Positions 26,887 through 36,696 of a DNA stretch of 64,000 nt are shown here, in pieces. How positions within the stretch are numbered: position 1 is the stretch's first letter; each line of letters starts with the position of its first letter. Source of the DNA: Bacteroidales bacterium UBA5197 (GTDB lineage Bacteria > Bacteroidota > Bacteroidia > Bacteroidales > Lentimicrobiaceae); contig DHVX01000055.1 of the NCBI GenBank assembly GCA_002412885.1, positions 124,001 through 188,000 on the forward strand, written 5' to 3'. Below the pieces are notes generated by a model, which was given only the letters and a program-made list of their open reading frames with translations, was not told the origin of the DNA and made no database searches. The position numbers and the translations under genes were made by a program.

Positions 26887-27339
26887 TCAGCAGAGCAGTA
26901 ATGAGTCGTTATATTCAGCTTCAACCCCAAGTTTGTGAGAATTTTCCTTTACAGCCATCGATTTGAACACATCTCTCAGGTCATTGTCGGAAGATCTGGA
27001 TGCCATTTCGAGATATAGTTTTAGCGCCAGTCTGATTTTACGCATGGCAACTTCCAGAATTTGATTGTAATTTAGTTCATCTTCAGGATGATATCCATTC
27101 AACTGCCCATTGAGCTCAATACCGGTAAATAACTCTTCAGGCAATTCGTCATGCGAGGTTTGCCGAAGCCGGCTAAGGCTTACAACCTGTGCAAATTCTT
27201 CACGTGCATAATTGCTGAAGGTTTTCTTAAGTCTGCTATTTCTGGCATCATTTGCCAGTCTGCTAAAGAGGTTTGCACACTCCTGTGCATTTTTCATGGC
27301 GAAGTGAAGTGCGTCATCTTTTGAATTGAGGGTTTTCAT
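26887..27339 (-). CDS. Ferritin-like protein with a degraded metal site
   Basis: A 150-residue four-helix protein, paralogous to the gene just upstream (27477-27932): same length, same MKxxNSxDxALxFA start and same spacing. Rubrerythrin-type ligands are only partly kept. The first-helix glutamate (NAQECANLF) and the last ExxH (KENSHKL) remain, but the second-helix EExxH reads EEFAQ, losing the histidine, and the third-helix glutamate is replaced by isoleucine (KKEK in the paralog, RKIR here). It may therefore be a regulatory or structural partner and not an active di-iron enzyme. It has its own terminator. I start at the ATG at 27339, matching the paralog. Confidence 0.78.
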   Translation of the reverse strand: MKTLNSKDDALHFAMKNAQECANLFSRLANDARNSRLKKTFSNYAREEFAQVVSLSRLRQTSHDELPEELFTGIELNGQLNGYHPEDELNYNQILEVAMRKIRLALKLYLEMASRSSDNDLRDVFKSMAVKENSHKLGVEAEYNDSLLLC

Positions 27340-27432
27340 GGGTTCAAATTTTGTGTTACTGTGCTGAAGAAAAATCTGAATAATTAATATCATTTATATT
27401 AATAAATAAAAAAAGTAACTGGTAAGCATAAA

Positions 27433-27460
27433 AAAAAACCGCTCGTTTGAGCGGTTTTTT
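27433..27460 (-). terminator. Terminator after the second ferritin-like gene
   Basis: A 12-bp perfect stem with a 4-nt loop whose base is A6 and T6 on either side, so it can stop transcription on both strands. It lies 17 nt beyond the stop at 27477. Confidence 0.9.
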
Positions 27461-27476
27461 ATACATAATAAGTAAA

Positions 27477-27932
27477 TTAATTTTCCCTTAGCACATGCTG
27501 ATCATATTCGATCTCGAATCGGAGCTTGTGTTTTGACTCTTCCAGTGCCAAAGACATAAAAACCGCTTTACTCTCAGGATCGGATGTCATTTCTGACAAA
27601 TCAAGATAAAGCCTGAATGCTGCTTTTTCTTTTTTCATCGCAAGTATCAGCGCCTCATCATATTTCATATCGGGACCTGGGAAAACATCAACCATATAAT
27701 CACTTATTTTAAGATCATTTATGGTTTCATTGCTTATGCTCATCAGACCTGTTTCTCTGATTGTCATAAGCTTTGCCTTATGTCCCATCTCCTCATGGGC
27801 ATATTGCCTGAAAATCTGCTTCATTTCCGGATTATTTACCTGACTTGATAGCCGGGTGTAAAAATCTACGGACTCCTGTTCAGAGTTTATTGCAAAAAGG
27901 AGGATTTCATCGATGCTATTAAAAGATTTCAT
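27477..27932 (-). CDS. Rubrerythrin-like ferritin-family protein
   Basis: A 151-residue ferritin-like four-helix protein without a rubredoxin domain. Ligands expected for a di-iron site are present: EQESVDFY in helix 1, HEEMGHK (EExxH) in helix 2, KKEKAAF in helix 3 and LEESKHK (ExxxH) in helix 4. Proteins of this kind reduce peroxide or bind iron in anaerobes. The paralog at 26887-27339 follows after 137 nt but is separated by a strong terminator, so the two may be expressed independently. The ATG at 27932 is chosen over a longer frame to 27986, since it matches the paralog. Confidence 0.85.
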   Translation of the reverse strand: MKSFNSIDEILLFAINSEQESVDFYTRLSSQVNNPEMKQIFRQYAHEEMGHKAKLMTIRETGLMSISNETINDLKISDYMVDVFPGPDMKYDEALILAMKKEKAAFRLYLDLSEMTSDPESKAVFMSLALEESKHKLRFEIEYDQHVLREN

Positions 27933-28144
27933 AGAAGAAAAAGAGTTTGTTGCTGACAAATATAAATATTTCCATAAGTCAGGCAATACTGTTTATAAAA
28001 TTTATTGCATCACCAAAAGCCTGTTATTACTACATTTATCTCATTGGCAGGTTGTTAGAAAATTCACCTTACCTATACAATAATGCAAAAAGGAAAATTT
28101 CAGTAAAACACTTATCAAAGTATTTCAAAATGGTGCACAAAATA

Positions 28145-28170
28145 AAAGCCCCGGAAAATTCCGGGGCTTT
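28145..28170 (-). terminator. Terminator of gdhA
   Basis: A perfect 12-bp stem with a 2-nt loop (AAAGCCCCGGAA arm), followed on the minus strand by TATTTTG. It lies 31 nt after the gdhA stop. Confidence 0.88.
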
Positions 28171-28200
28171 CGGGTATTCAACACATAATAATTCAGAAGA

Positions 28201-29538
28201 TCAGATAACTCCCTGATCAAGCATGGCATTGGCAACTTTGAGGAAACCGGCAATATTGGCTCCCTTTACGTAGTTAACATAGCCATCTTCCTGTTTGCCG
28301 TATTTCACACATTGACTGTGAATCTCGGTCATAATCTGGTGTAATTTAGCATCTACTTCGTCGGCAGTCCAGCTGATTTTCATCGAGTTCTGGGTCATTT
28401 CAAGTCCTGAAGTGGAAACACCACCGGCATTTACTGCTTTACCAGGTCCAAACATAACTTTATGTTCAAGGAAAGCATTAACTGCATCCGGAGTTGTAGG
28501 CATATTAGCGCCTTCAGCAACACAGATAGCTCCATTGGCGATAAGTGCTTTGGCATCTTCAAGTCCTAGTTCGTTCTGAGTAGCACATGGCAGAGCAACA
28601 TCACACTTCACTTCCCATGGGCGTTTACCCTGGTGGAACTGTGCATTGGGGAATTCGTAGGAATAAGGTTTTACGATATCCTGGTTTGATGCACGGAGTT
28701 CGAGCATATAATCAATCTTAGCGCCTGAAATTCCATCAGGATCATAGATATAACCATCAGGACCTGAAATGGTAACAACTTTACCACCCAGTTCGGTAAC
28801 CTTTGAAGCGGCACCCCATGCAACATTACCAAAACCGCTGATTGCAACAGTTTTACCTGTGAAATCAAGGCCTTTGGTTTTCAGCATTTCATGAGCAAAA
28901 TAAACAGCACCAAAACCAGTAGCTTCGGGTCTGAGAATACTTCCACCCCAGTTACGTCCTTTGCCTGTAAGAACACCTGTGTGCTCTGAAGCAAGTTTCT
29001 TGTACATTCCGTACATAAAACCGATTTCGCGGCCACCAACTCCGATGTCACCGGCTGGAACGTCAGTTTCAGGACCGATCATTTTCCACAATTCAAGCAT
29101 GAATGCCTGGCAGAAACGCATAATTTCAGCGTTTGACTTTCCTTTAGGATCGAAATCGCTGCCACCTTTACCACCGCCCATAGGAAGTGTGGTGAGGCTG
29201 TTCTTGAAAATCTGCTCGAAACCGAGGAATTTCAGGATGCTGAGGTTAACACTCGGGTGGAAGCGCAGACCACCTTTGTAAGGTCCGATTGCGCCATTGA
29301 ACTGGACTCTGTAACCAAGGTTTACGTGAACCTTGCCATTGTCGTCAACCCAGGATACTTTGAATGTTAGTACACGGTCAGGCTCAACTATACGCTCGAC
29401 TATACCGGCTGATTCAAACTGTGGGTTCTCGTTGTAAATGTCTTCGATAGATTCAAGAACCTCGCGTACTGCTTGCAAGTACTCAACTTCTCCCGGATGT
29501 TTTTTCTCCAGGTCGGTCATGATTTTTTCCAGATTCAT
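28201..29538 (-). CDS. gdhA: Glutamate dehydrogenase (NADP-type, hexameric)
   Basis: A 445-residue enzyme interconverting 2-oxoglutarate plus ammonium and glutamate. The catalytic lysine is in PMGGGKGG (K124), preceded by the conserved substrate-binding GPYKGGLRFHP, and the catalytic aspartate in VPAGDIGVG (D164). The C-terminal Rossmann fold has GFGNVAWGAA. Length and motifs match class I hexameric GDHs such as E. coli GdhA; NADPH use in ammonium assimilation is the likely role, though cofactor choice cannot be proven by eye. It is a single-gene unit with a good promoter (29604-29636) and a strong terminator. Confidence 0.96.
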   Translation of the reverse strand: MNLEKIMTDLEKKHPGEVEYLQAVREVLESIEDIYNENPQFESAGIVERIVEPDRVLTFKVSWVDDNGKVHVNLGYRVQFNGAIGPYKGGLRFHPSVNLSILKFLGFEQIFKNSLTTLPMGGGKGGSDFDPKGKSNAEIMRFCQAFMLELWKMIGPETDVPAGDIGVGGREIGFMYGMYKKLASEHTGVLTGKGRNWGGSILRPEATGFGAVYFAHEMLKTKGLDFTGKTVAISGFGNVAWGAASKVTELGGKVVTISGPDGYIYDPDGISGAKIDYMLELRASNQDIVKPYSYEFPNAQFHQGKRPWEVKCDVALPCATQNELGLEDAKALIANGAICVAEGANMPTTPDAVNAFLEHKVMFGPGKAVNAGGVSTSGLEMTQNSMKISWTADEVDAKLHQIMTEIHSQCVKYGKQEDGYVNYVKGANIAGFLKVANAMLDQGVI

Positions 29539-29603
29539 CTTGAGGATGTTTTAGGATGGTTAATTTATGTGAAATTTGTAACAATGTTAACTGAATAACA
29601 GGG

Positions 29604-29636
29604 CAAATTTATGTCATAAAAAATGATATTTCCAAA
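29604..29636 (-). promoter_or_regulatory. Promoter of gdhA
   Basis: On the minus strand TTTG (29636-29633), 21-nt spacer and TAAATTTG (29611-29604), one of the best Bacteroidota promoter matches in the window. The predicted leader is about 58 nt. Confidence 0.65.
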
Positions 29637-29769
29637 TTTACCGGAAAAGATTTTTTTTTCTGATTTCTTCAGACCAGTTAAAGCTAAATTTTTATAAATC
29701 AATTAGTTTAGAATAATTCTAAAGAACTATTCCCATCAGATTATCCTACAATCGATTGGCTGAAATAAC

Positions 29770-30441
29770 CTAATTGGATATGGCAGTGTTTTCAGGATTT
29801 TCGGTTACAACATCATCAACATAATAAACTGTACTTACCAACTCTCCATTCTGATCAAATGTTTTTTCCAGACCGTTTCTTAGGTTGTTTTTATAATTAA
29901 CTTCTTTCCAAAGTTTTCCATTGACATGAAATGCCAACTGAACACCTGACCCCATTTTATAGGACCCCTCTCCTATTTTGAACCCAAACTCATTGTAATA
30001 AGTCCATTCTCCATCAAACATTCCATTTGAATATATTCCATCAATCATCAGATCACCGTTCTCATGATACATACGATATGGACCATGAAGTGTATCGTTG
30101 CGGTATGTTTTCTCATCAATCTTAGCACGATTCTCATTCCATTGAACCGACAAACCATTGCGTTTGCCGTTTTCATACATTTCTTCTGATTCTTTGCGGC
30201 CATTGTAATGCCAGCGAGTGCTTTTGCCATGCAATTCACCATTCTGATACTCAACTTCCAGCTCTTTACTGCCATTCAGATAGTAATATGTTGTGGTTCC
30301 GTGCTGCTTCTTTCCTTTCATTTGCTGCACAAGTTTTAACCTGCCATTCGGATGATTTTCAATGATTTCGCGCTTACAGGATATAAATATCAATGAAAGC
30401 AAGCCAACAATCAAAAGTTGTTCAATTCGTTTTTTCATCAT
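29770..30441 (-). CDS. MORN/YwqK-repeat lipoprotein
   Basis: A 223-residue predicted lipoprotein with a signal peptide and cysteine in IFISC (near residue 22). The body is a run of MORN-like repeats of about 22-25 residues with the theme NG-x-x-HG-x-x-x-x-(Y/W)-x-x-NG, such as QNGELHGKSTRWHYNGRKES and NGMFDGEWTYYNEFG. This is the architecture of proteins often labelled 'toxin-antitoxin system YwqK antitoxin', a name that is not well supported functionally. It is the last gene of a likely rlmB-GT39-MORN operon (74-nt gap). Its ligand is unknown. Confidence 0.83.
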   Translation of the reverse strand: MMKKRIEQLLIVGLLSLIFISCKREIIENHPNGRLKLVQQMKGKKQHGTTTYYYLNGSKELEVEYQNGELHGKSTRWHYNGRKESEEMYENGKRNGLSVQWNENRAKIDEKTYRNDTLHGPYRMYHENGDLMIDGIYSNGMFDGEWTYYNEFGFKIGEGSYKMGSGVQLAFHVNGKLWKEVNYKNNLRNGLEKTFDQNGELVSTVYYVDDVVTENPENTAISN

Positions 30442-30515
30442 TTTTCAAAGTTTCAATTCTTATGCCTGGCAATCTGTTTTCAGAGGAAAATATCAGAAAA
30501 AATATCCTGAAAATA

Positions 30516-32405
30516 CTACTTCTGAAGATCAGATTCAACCACTAATGAGATAAAATCCGGGTAAATGGATTTGAGTTTCGGGTTCCAAACATACAACTTC
30601 ATCCGCTTATGGAGAAGTTTTTTTTCGGAAAAAGGAATGGTTAGTCTTATTTTACTGTTTGAATTTTCGCGGGTAAACAGGTCGAATCTGGCGGCTGACC
30701 AGTAAATGGTTTCCCCGTTATCGTCGTGAAATGAAGCAACCAGAAGTGCACCACTCAAACTGTCAGCAATTCTTAATGAGCAAATTGCAACCAAAGCATC
30801 TGTGCTCTTAAAATCAAGATAAGTATCGCTTAATTTCCCTTCAAAACCAGGCAAAAATTCAGGAGCTTCCACATTCTCAGTCAAAGCAGAAGTGTCAGCT
30901 TGTTCAAGTTTCAGGTAAAAAAGCGTATCGGAAGTCCGGAGTAAACAATCTTCGTCATTTCCTTTGCTGTAAAGTGCGGATTCAGATAAACCTCCGAAAC
31001 CGACACGTCCAATCAGGCAGGGAAATCGGGCAAGAATCATATCTCTGATTTCAACAGGCGCTGGCTTGGTCCAGGCATATAAGAAATAAGGTGTTTCGCA
31101 ATGATCCAGAATTTGCTTCAAACTATCCAGATCAGCCCCGCCACGATTATCAGTCTGAGCATACGTTGATAGTTTTCTTTGCTCTTCGTCAAGATAAAAA
31201 TTTATGTACCATGGGTTATTTGCAATGACGGCTCTGGTAATTTTTTCAGCACCATATTTTGTATTCCATTCGGTGATGGATGCTGCAACTCCCTTAAATT
31301 CTCCAAAATGCTGAGTGCGATAATATCCGGAAACAAAAACTGTTTCCACAAGTCCCGAAAGCATTACCAGAGCTAACAAGGGATTCATCCACTTTACGGA
31401 AATATTTCCTGCAAAAGAGAAGATAAATCCCAACAAAAACGGAAAGGAAAAAATAAGTACACTGTGTTGTAAAACAGGATTTACAAATCTGGAATAGAAA
31501 AATCCGATCAAAAACGGAAGCAAAAATAAAATCAAAGTAATGATTCTGAATTTCAGCAAGCCGGTCTTTTTATAGGTAAAAAACTGAACAACACCAATCA
31601 GAACCAGCAAAAGAGCAATGATGTATGAGTTATTAAATACATAAGCCAGATGCTCAAAAAGCCAGGTCCATGCTGGTTTGGCAAGCCACAGTCCAACTCC
31701 TCCGATACTCAGGTGATTAATGGTTATATATATGTGTGGACTGAAAAGAACCGCAGCCAGAAATCCCGCTCCTAAGTAATGCGGGATTCTATCCTTTTTC
31801 AGGAAGAACAACCCCGTTATTCCGGCAATCAATGCAAGTAAAAAGCTGAAGTAATGATTATACATGCAAGCTGCGGCGCTCAGTGAAAATGCGAGTGCAA
31901 TCCAGACTTTTGGCTTTTCATCGAAGAGTAGTTTTGTCCAGAACCATGCCATTATCATGCTGAATGTCAATCCAATGCCATAAGGTCTGGCTATCTGACT
32001 GTAAAGCAAAGGAAAAGCAAGGAAAGCAATAAATGCGCCAGCCAGAAGTCCGGTTGCGGGAGAAAACCATCGGGAAAATGTTTTTATGGTGAACCAGATT
32101 CCTATTCCGCCAGCCAATGCAAAAGGGAGGCGAATGATCCACTCATCCATACCGAAAAGTTTTGACCAGTAGAATAGAAAAACCTGAACACCTCCCGGAT
32201 GTCCGTCAACATAAAATCCGTTTTTCACCAACTCACCAAAAGAGTCGAATCCTACCCGGCTAAGGGCACTTAATTCATCGTTTGAATAGGAAAAATCGAG
32301 ACGATATAGCCGAAGAATCAGCCCGGCAAGAACAATAAGGATTACCCACAGATTGTACTGTTTGCCGAAATCCAAAGAATCATTCTTAAGGGTTCCTTTA
32401 TTCAT
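30516..32405 (-). CDS. GT39/ArnT-like polytopic glycosyltransferase
   Basis: A 629-residue integral membrane protein of the GT-C fold. After a short cytoplasmic N-terminus there is a first membrane helix (LWVILIVLAGLILRLYRL), then the diagnostic luminal acidic motif SYSNDELSAL, where the aspartate-glutamate pair would act in lipid-linked sugar transfer. About ten further hydrophobic helices follow to roughly residue 365, then a soluble C-terminal domain of about 250 residues. The lipid donor and acceptor are unknown; protein O-glycosylation or lipid A modification are typical of the superfamily. The ATG at 32405 is preferred to a TTG at 32423. It lies 25 nt after rlmB. Confidence 0.82.
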   Translation of the reverse strand: MNKGTLKNDSLDFGKQYNLWVILIVLAGLILRLYRLDFSYSNDELSALSRVGFDSFGELVKNGFYVDGHPGGVQVFLFYWSKLFGMDEWIIRLPFALAGGIGIWFTIKTFSRWFSPATGLLAGAFIAFLAFPLLYSQIARPYGIGLTFSMIMAWFWTKLLFDEKPKVWIALAFSLSAAACMYNHYFSFLLALIAGITGLFFLKKDRIPHYLGAGFLAAVLFSPHIYITINHLSIGGVGLWLAKPAWTWLFEHLAYVFNNSYIIALLLVLIGVVQFFTYKKTGLLKFRIITLILFLLPFLIGFFYSRFVNPVLQHSVLIFSFPFLLGFIFSFAGNISVKWMNPLLALVMLSGLVETVFVSGYYRTQHFGEFKGVAASITEWNTKYGAEKITRAVIANNPWYINFYLDEEQRKLSTYAQTDNRGGADLDSLKQILDHCETPYFLYAWTKPAPVEIRDMILARFPCLIGRVGFGGLSESALYSKGNDEDCLLRTSDTLFYLKLEQADTSALTENVEAPEFLPGFEGKLSDTYLDFKSTDALVAICSLRIADSLSGALLVASFHDDNGETIYWSAARFDLFTRENSNSKIRLTIPFSEKKLLHKRMKLYVWNPKLKSIYPDFISLVVESDLQK

Positions 32406-32430
32406 TTCCCGTTTTACGAACAACCAAAAA

Positions 32431-33177
32431 TCATAGATTTGCGGTTTGCTGTTTCAAAATTTCAAACAGCAGAATACCTGCAGCCACAGAAACATTCAAC
32501 GATCCGATGGTTCCGCGCATAGGGATACTCACCACCTGATCGCAACGCTTCAGGTATTCAGGCGAAACTCCGTCTTCTTCCGAGCCCATAATCAGCGCCA
32601 TAGGCCCCTGAAATGATGCATTATAATAAGGCATATCTCCCTTTTCGGAAGCAGCCACAATGCTGAGCCCGCTTGATTTCAGGTAATCGATGGTAGTTTT
32701 GAGATTACTGCTTCGGTGCACATGAAGTGTAGCCAGCGCGCCAGCGGAGGTTTTCAGCGCATCGGCACTAACGGGAGCACCTCCTTTTTCAGGAATGATA
32801 AGTCCGTGAGCTCCGGCACATTCAGCACTTCGGGCAATAGCACCCAGATTTCTTACATCAGTTATGCGGTCGAGAATTACAAAGAGCGGAGTTTCCCCTT
32901 TTTCGAAAACTGACATCAAAAGGTTTTCGATGGGCTGAAAAGCCACCGGAGAAACATAACAAACCACACCCTGATGAACACCACGAACCAACCGATTCAG
33001 CTTTTCGACAGGAACATACTGATATGGAATTGCAAATTCGTTAATCAATCTGCGAAGTTCAGGCAAAAGTTCGCCTTTAAGCCCGGTCTGAAGCATCAGC
33101 CGGTCAATGTCTCTGCCTGCTGCAATGGCTTCTATCACAGGGCGAATTCCATAAACCAGATTATTGTCTTTAATCAT
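32431..33177 (-). CDS. rlmB: 23S rRNA (guanosine-2'-O-)-methyltransferase RlmB
   Basis: A 248-residue SpoU-family enzyme; RlmB methylates the ribose of G2251 (E. coli numbering) in the peptidyl-transferase loop. The N-terminal substrate-binding domain starts LVYGIRPVIEAI, and the three SpoU motifs are seen as DRITDVRNLGAIARSAE, MGSEEDGVS and IPMRGTIGSLNVSVAAGI, the last two forming the trefoil knot and AdoMet site. The ATG at 33177 is chosen because it matches family length; the longer frame to 33243 runs across the promoter. TrmH-type tRNA methylation is the alternative, but the N-terminal domain favours RlmB. Confidence 0.9.
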   Translation of the reverse strand: MIKDNNLVYGIRPVIEAIAAGRDIDRLMLQTGLKGELLPELRRLINEFAIPYQYVPVEKLNRLVRGVHQGVVCYVSPVAFQPIENLLMSVFEKGETPLFVILDRITDVRNLGAIARSAECAGAHGLIIPEKGGAPVSADALKTSAGALATLHVHRSSNLKTTIDYLKSSGLSIVAASEKGDMPYYNASFQGPMALIMGSEEDGVSPEYLKRCDQVVSIPMRGTIGSLNVSVAAGILLFEILKQQTANL

Positions 33178-33199
33178 AATCGTTTTTAAATTGAGATTG

Positions 33200-33207
33200 C
33201 AAAGATA
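33200..33207 (-). promoter_or_regulatory. -7 element of rlmB
   Basis: TATCTTTG on the minus strand, 22 nt before the ATG at 33177. Confidence 0.5.
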
Positions 33208-33468
33208 ATGGGAAGAATGGAATGACAGAGCGATAGATAGCACGAATGATGGAATGTTTGAGGAAAGTGAGATTTCAGGTGAATTGTGACAATTTAAAAA
33301 GTTGAATTTTTATGATGCAATCTCACCCAAAATAGCGAAATTAGCACTTTATAAACTTATGATTCCGGCAATTGCTTTTGTATTGCTATTCCGCTAATAA
33401 TCGGGACTTTAATCCAAAATCCAATCCTGATATCAATCGGTTCCGGATTCTGTAATCTTTTATACTCA

Positions 33469-36400
33469 ATGAATAATTTTCTGGTTTACAAATCTTCTGC
33501 AGGCTCAGGCAAAACTTATACATTGATGCTCATTTACCTGACCATCATTCTAAAAGAGCCTGTCCGTTACCGGAATATTCTTGCCATTACCTTCACCAAC
33601 AAAGCAGCAAATGAGATCAAGCAGCGGATTGTTGCGAGTCTGAAGCTTGTTGCTGAAACTGACGAATCGAACATTCCTGCAAAACACAGCCACCTGATAG
33701 CAGCATTGATTAAAGGCACCGGACTTGAGTTTAAGGAAATCAGAAAAAATGCGAATCAGGCCTTAACGCTGATTCTGCATAATTACAGCGATTTCGCTGT
33801 TTCAACCATCGATTCATTTGTTCATAAAGTAATCAGGGCCTTTGCTTTTGACCTGAAACTTTCGATGAGTTTTGAAGTGGAAATGGACAGCCAGTTGCTT
33901 CTTTCTCTGGCTGTTGAAGATATGCTTGCCGCTGCCGGATCTGACAATGAACTGACAGAAATACTTGTTAATTTCATTCAGCAAAAAGCCGAAGAAGACG
34001 AAAGCTGGCAGATTGACCGCCTGTTGGTTGATTTCGCGAAAAATCTATTTAAGGAGGACGCCATTCCTTATCTTCCCCTCATTCAGAATATGAATGCCTT
34101 AAAAATTTCTGAAACCAGTCAGGCAATAAGCAAATTCGTTAAAAATTACGAAAACACGCTGGTTTCGTTGGGCAAAGAGGCCATAAACCTTATCAATCAG
34201 CAAGGGCTTGACGATAGTTTATTCATCGGAAAATCAAAGGGAATCTATGGTTTCTTTAAAAATTACAGTCTGGGCATTAAATTAAAAGCATTGCCATCGG
34301 CAACAGTTGTAAAAAATGTTGAAGCTGATTCGTGGTTAAGTCCCGATGGCAAAAAATCACCTTTAAGGGATAATTTACTGTCAATAACGGCTCAATTAAC
34401 GCATATTTTCCGGAAGATCGAAAATCAGCAAGTTCTTCACAACGAAAGGGCTACCATTTTAGAAATGGTGCGCCAGCAGCTTTACCCCATGTCGGTGCTT
34501 AGCGAAGTCAGAAACAGACTCAATCTGATCAAAAAGGAGAGAAACATTCTGCCTATCGCGGAGTTCAACCGCATTGTCGGAAGCATTGTATCGGAAGAAC
34601 CGGTTCCCTTTATTTATGAAAGAATTGGTGAGAAGTTCAGACATTATATGATTGATGAATTTCAGGATACCTCTGTATTACAGTGGCTTAACTTAATGCC
34701 TCTGATCGAAAATTCACTTTCGCTGGGTGGCATCAATATGATTGTTGGTGATGGCAAACAGGCAATTTACCGCTTCAGAAACGGAGATGTAGATCAGTTT
34801 GTAAGATTGCCTGATGTAAATAATCCCGGCCTGAATCACATCATTGAGCAAAGAGCACAGGCTTTGCAACGCGATTTCAAAGCCGAGAATCTGACCTCAA
34901 ATTTCCGCTCACTACTCGAAGTGGTTGACTTCAATAACCGTTTCTTCAGCTTTGTAGCGCCCGTTTATTTAGGCGAGAAGCAAGTGGTTTATGATAAGGT
35001 TGAACAAATTTTTGACCCGAAAAATTCCGGGGGAATGGTTCAGGTGGAGTTGCATGACGAGGAATCCGGAACGGTTGCAGAATCTCACATCGCCAGGGTA
35101 ATTGAACTCGTGGTTTCGCTGTGCGATGAAGGTTATAAGCCCGGCGATATTGCTATCCTTTGCAGGGCAAACCATGAGTCGTCGCAAATTGCTGTAAATC
35201 TTTATGAACATGGGATAAAGGTGGTTTCATCAGATTCGCTTCTGCTGAAAAACTCCCATGAAGTGGTATTTCTAACGAGTTGGTTTGCGCTGCTCAACAA
35301 TGCAAATGATGAAATTTCGAGAGTAACCATCACCGATTATCTGATTGATAATCAGATCATAAAAACCGAATCGAAAGCCAGTTTATTTAATGAAGTAAAA
35401 AGTACCAAAACGTTTTATGATATCCTTAAAGAGTTTGTGCCTGAATTTTCAGTCTTAAAGCTCAGGGATAAATCGCTGTTTGATCTTACAGAGGAGCTGA
35501 TCAGGGTGTTTGGTCTTCACCTGCGCTCGCCGCTTTATGTGCAATTCTTTTTGGATGAAGTGTTGAAGTTTTCATCGTCAGGGCAAGGAGGAATTGCCGG
35601 ATTTATGGACTATTGGGATTCGCAAAGCGATAAATTATCGGTTGTTTTGTCAGAAAGCAGCGATGCAGTTAAGGTAATGACCATTCACAAATCGAAAGGG
35701 CTGGAGTTTCCGGTGGTGATATATCCATTCGCGAAACAGCAGATCAGCAACCGACCAAGTCAGGTATGGGCTCCGCTTGACGATGATACTGTGCCTGAGT
35801 TGAAACTTGCCTATCTGAAACTCACCAAAGAACTTGAAGGAACAAGGTACAATGACCTTTATGAAGAGGAACGCGATAAAAAGAAACTCGATCTGCTGAA
35901 CATGGTTTATGTAGCATTTACCCGTGCAGCAGAACGTTTGTATATTTTATCCGGTGCACCGAAAAAAAAACCGGGCGATATTGCTTCAGTTACCGATATG
36001 CTTGTTGAATTTTTGACCGAAACAGGCAAATATGAGGTGGGAAAGTTGGTTTATTCTTTCGGCGAAAGCCCTGTTATTAAAGGACATAGCACTTCAGAGG
36101 AGTTGTTAAAAATACCTGTAAAATTTCAAACCTGGCCATGGCATGAACGTTTGATTTTCGCTTCACGGGCTCCTCAACACTGGCAGGCATCGGCACCCAA
36201 AACAACGCAAATTTCAGGAAACATTCTTCACATGGCTCTCTCCGGCATCATAACTCCTGAGGATGTTGAAAAATCGACCGAAGGGTTGATTAATGCTGGT
36301 TTGATTACTTCTGCTGATGCTCCTGAGATTATTCAAAAGCTGTACAATTTGCTGGAACATCCTGAAGTTAAGCCTTTCTTTACTTCTGATGCCAAAGTAA

Positions 36401-36627
36401 TCAACGAAGCTGAAATCCTGACCAATGGCGGGAAAAGTTATCGTCCTGACCGGGTTTTACTCCATAGCTCACATACCGATGTGATTGATTACAAAGCCGG
36501 GAAACCAATGGAATATCACAAAGATCAGGTTCAGCATTATGCCGGTTTACTTTCAAAAATGGGTTATCCCAAAGTAAAAAGCTGGCTTGTATATCTTGAA
36601 GATCCTTTTGAGGTAATTGAGGTTTAA
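33469..36627 (+). CDS. UvrD-type helicase with C-terminal nuclease (AddA/RecB-like)
   Basis: A 1052-residue superfamily 1A helicase. Walker A is AGSGKT (residues 11-16); motif Ia AITFTNKAANEIKQR, motif II DEFQDTS, motif III GDGKQAIYRFRNGD, motif V VMTIHKSKGLEFPVV and motif VI VAFTRA are all present. The C-terminal region has a PD-(D/E)xK nuclease signature (D994 in RPDR; D1007 and K1009 in IDYK), giving the AddA plan for double-strand break processing and recombination. The N-terminal nuclease partner (AddB-like) is not adjacent. The selU gene follows after 69 nt but has its own possible promoter. Confidence 0.9.
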   Translation: MNNFLVYKSSAGSGKTYTLMLIYLTIILKEPVRYRNILAITFTNKAANEIKQRIVASLKLVAETDESNIPAKHSHLIAALIKGTGLEFKEIRKNANQALTLILHNYSDFAVSTIDSFVHKVIRAFAFDLKLSMSFEVEMDSQLLLSLAVEDMLAAAGSDNELTEILVNFIQQKAEEDESWQIDRLLVDFAKNLFKEDAIPYLPLIQNMNALKISETSQAISKFVKNYENTLVSLGKEAINLINQQGLDDSLFIGKSKGIYGFFKNYSLGIKLKALPSATVVKNVEADSWLSPDGKKSPLRDNLLSITAQLTHIFRKIENQQVLHNERATILEMVRQQLYPMSVLSEVRNRLNLIKKERNILPIAEFNRIVGSIVSEEPVPFIYERIGEKFRHYMIDEFQDTSVLQWLNLMPLIENSLSLGGINMIVGDGKQAIYRFRNGDVDQFVRLPDVNNPGLNHIIEQRAQALQRDFKAENLTSNFRSLLEVVDFNNRFFSFVAPVYLGEKQVVYDKVEQIFDPKNSGGMVQVELHDEESGTVAESHIARVIELVVSLCDEGYKPGDIAILCRANHESSQIAVNLYEHGIKVVSSDSLLLKNSHEVVFLTSWFALLNNANDEISRVTITDYLIDNQIIKTESKASLFNEVKSTKTFYDILKEFVPEFSVLKLRDKSLFDLTEELIRVFGLHLRSPLYVQFFLDEVLKFSSSGQGGIAGFMDYWDSQSDKLSVVLSESSDAVKVMTIHKSKGLEFPVVIYPFAKQQISNRPSQVWAPLDDDTVPELKLAYLKLTKELEGTRYNDLYEEERDKKKLDLLNMVYVAFTRAAERLYILSGAPKKKPGDIASVTDMLVEFLTETGKYEVGKLVYSFGESPVIKGHSTSEELLKIPVKFQTWPWHERLIFASRAPQHWQASAPKTTQISGNILHMALSGIITPEDVEKSTEGLINAGLITSADAPEIIQKLYNLLEHPEVKPFFTSDAKVINEAEILTNGGKSYRPDRVLLHSSHTDVIDYKAGKPMEYHKDQVQHYAGLLSKMGYPKVKSWLVYLEDPFEVIEV

Positions 36628-36684
36628 TAACATCATCCATCACCGGCACGTGAAGCTACCAGTAAATGCTTCACAATTTTCAGG

Positions 36685-36692
36685 TACTTTTG
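36685..36692 (+). promoter_or_regulatory. Possible -7 element of selU, only 4 nt before the start codon
   Basis: TACTTTTG fits TAnnTTTG but ends 4 nt before the ATG at 36697, so the transcript would be leaderless. No -33 match is seen. It may be fortuitous, with selU read from the upstream helicase gene. Confidence 0.3.
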
Positions 36693-36696
36693 CCAT

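Noticed and set aside
29770..30441. Antitoxin (YwqK-type name)
   Set aside because: The protein is a MORN-repeat lipoprotein with no toxin partner beside it, so a toxin-antitoxin role is not supported.
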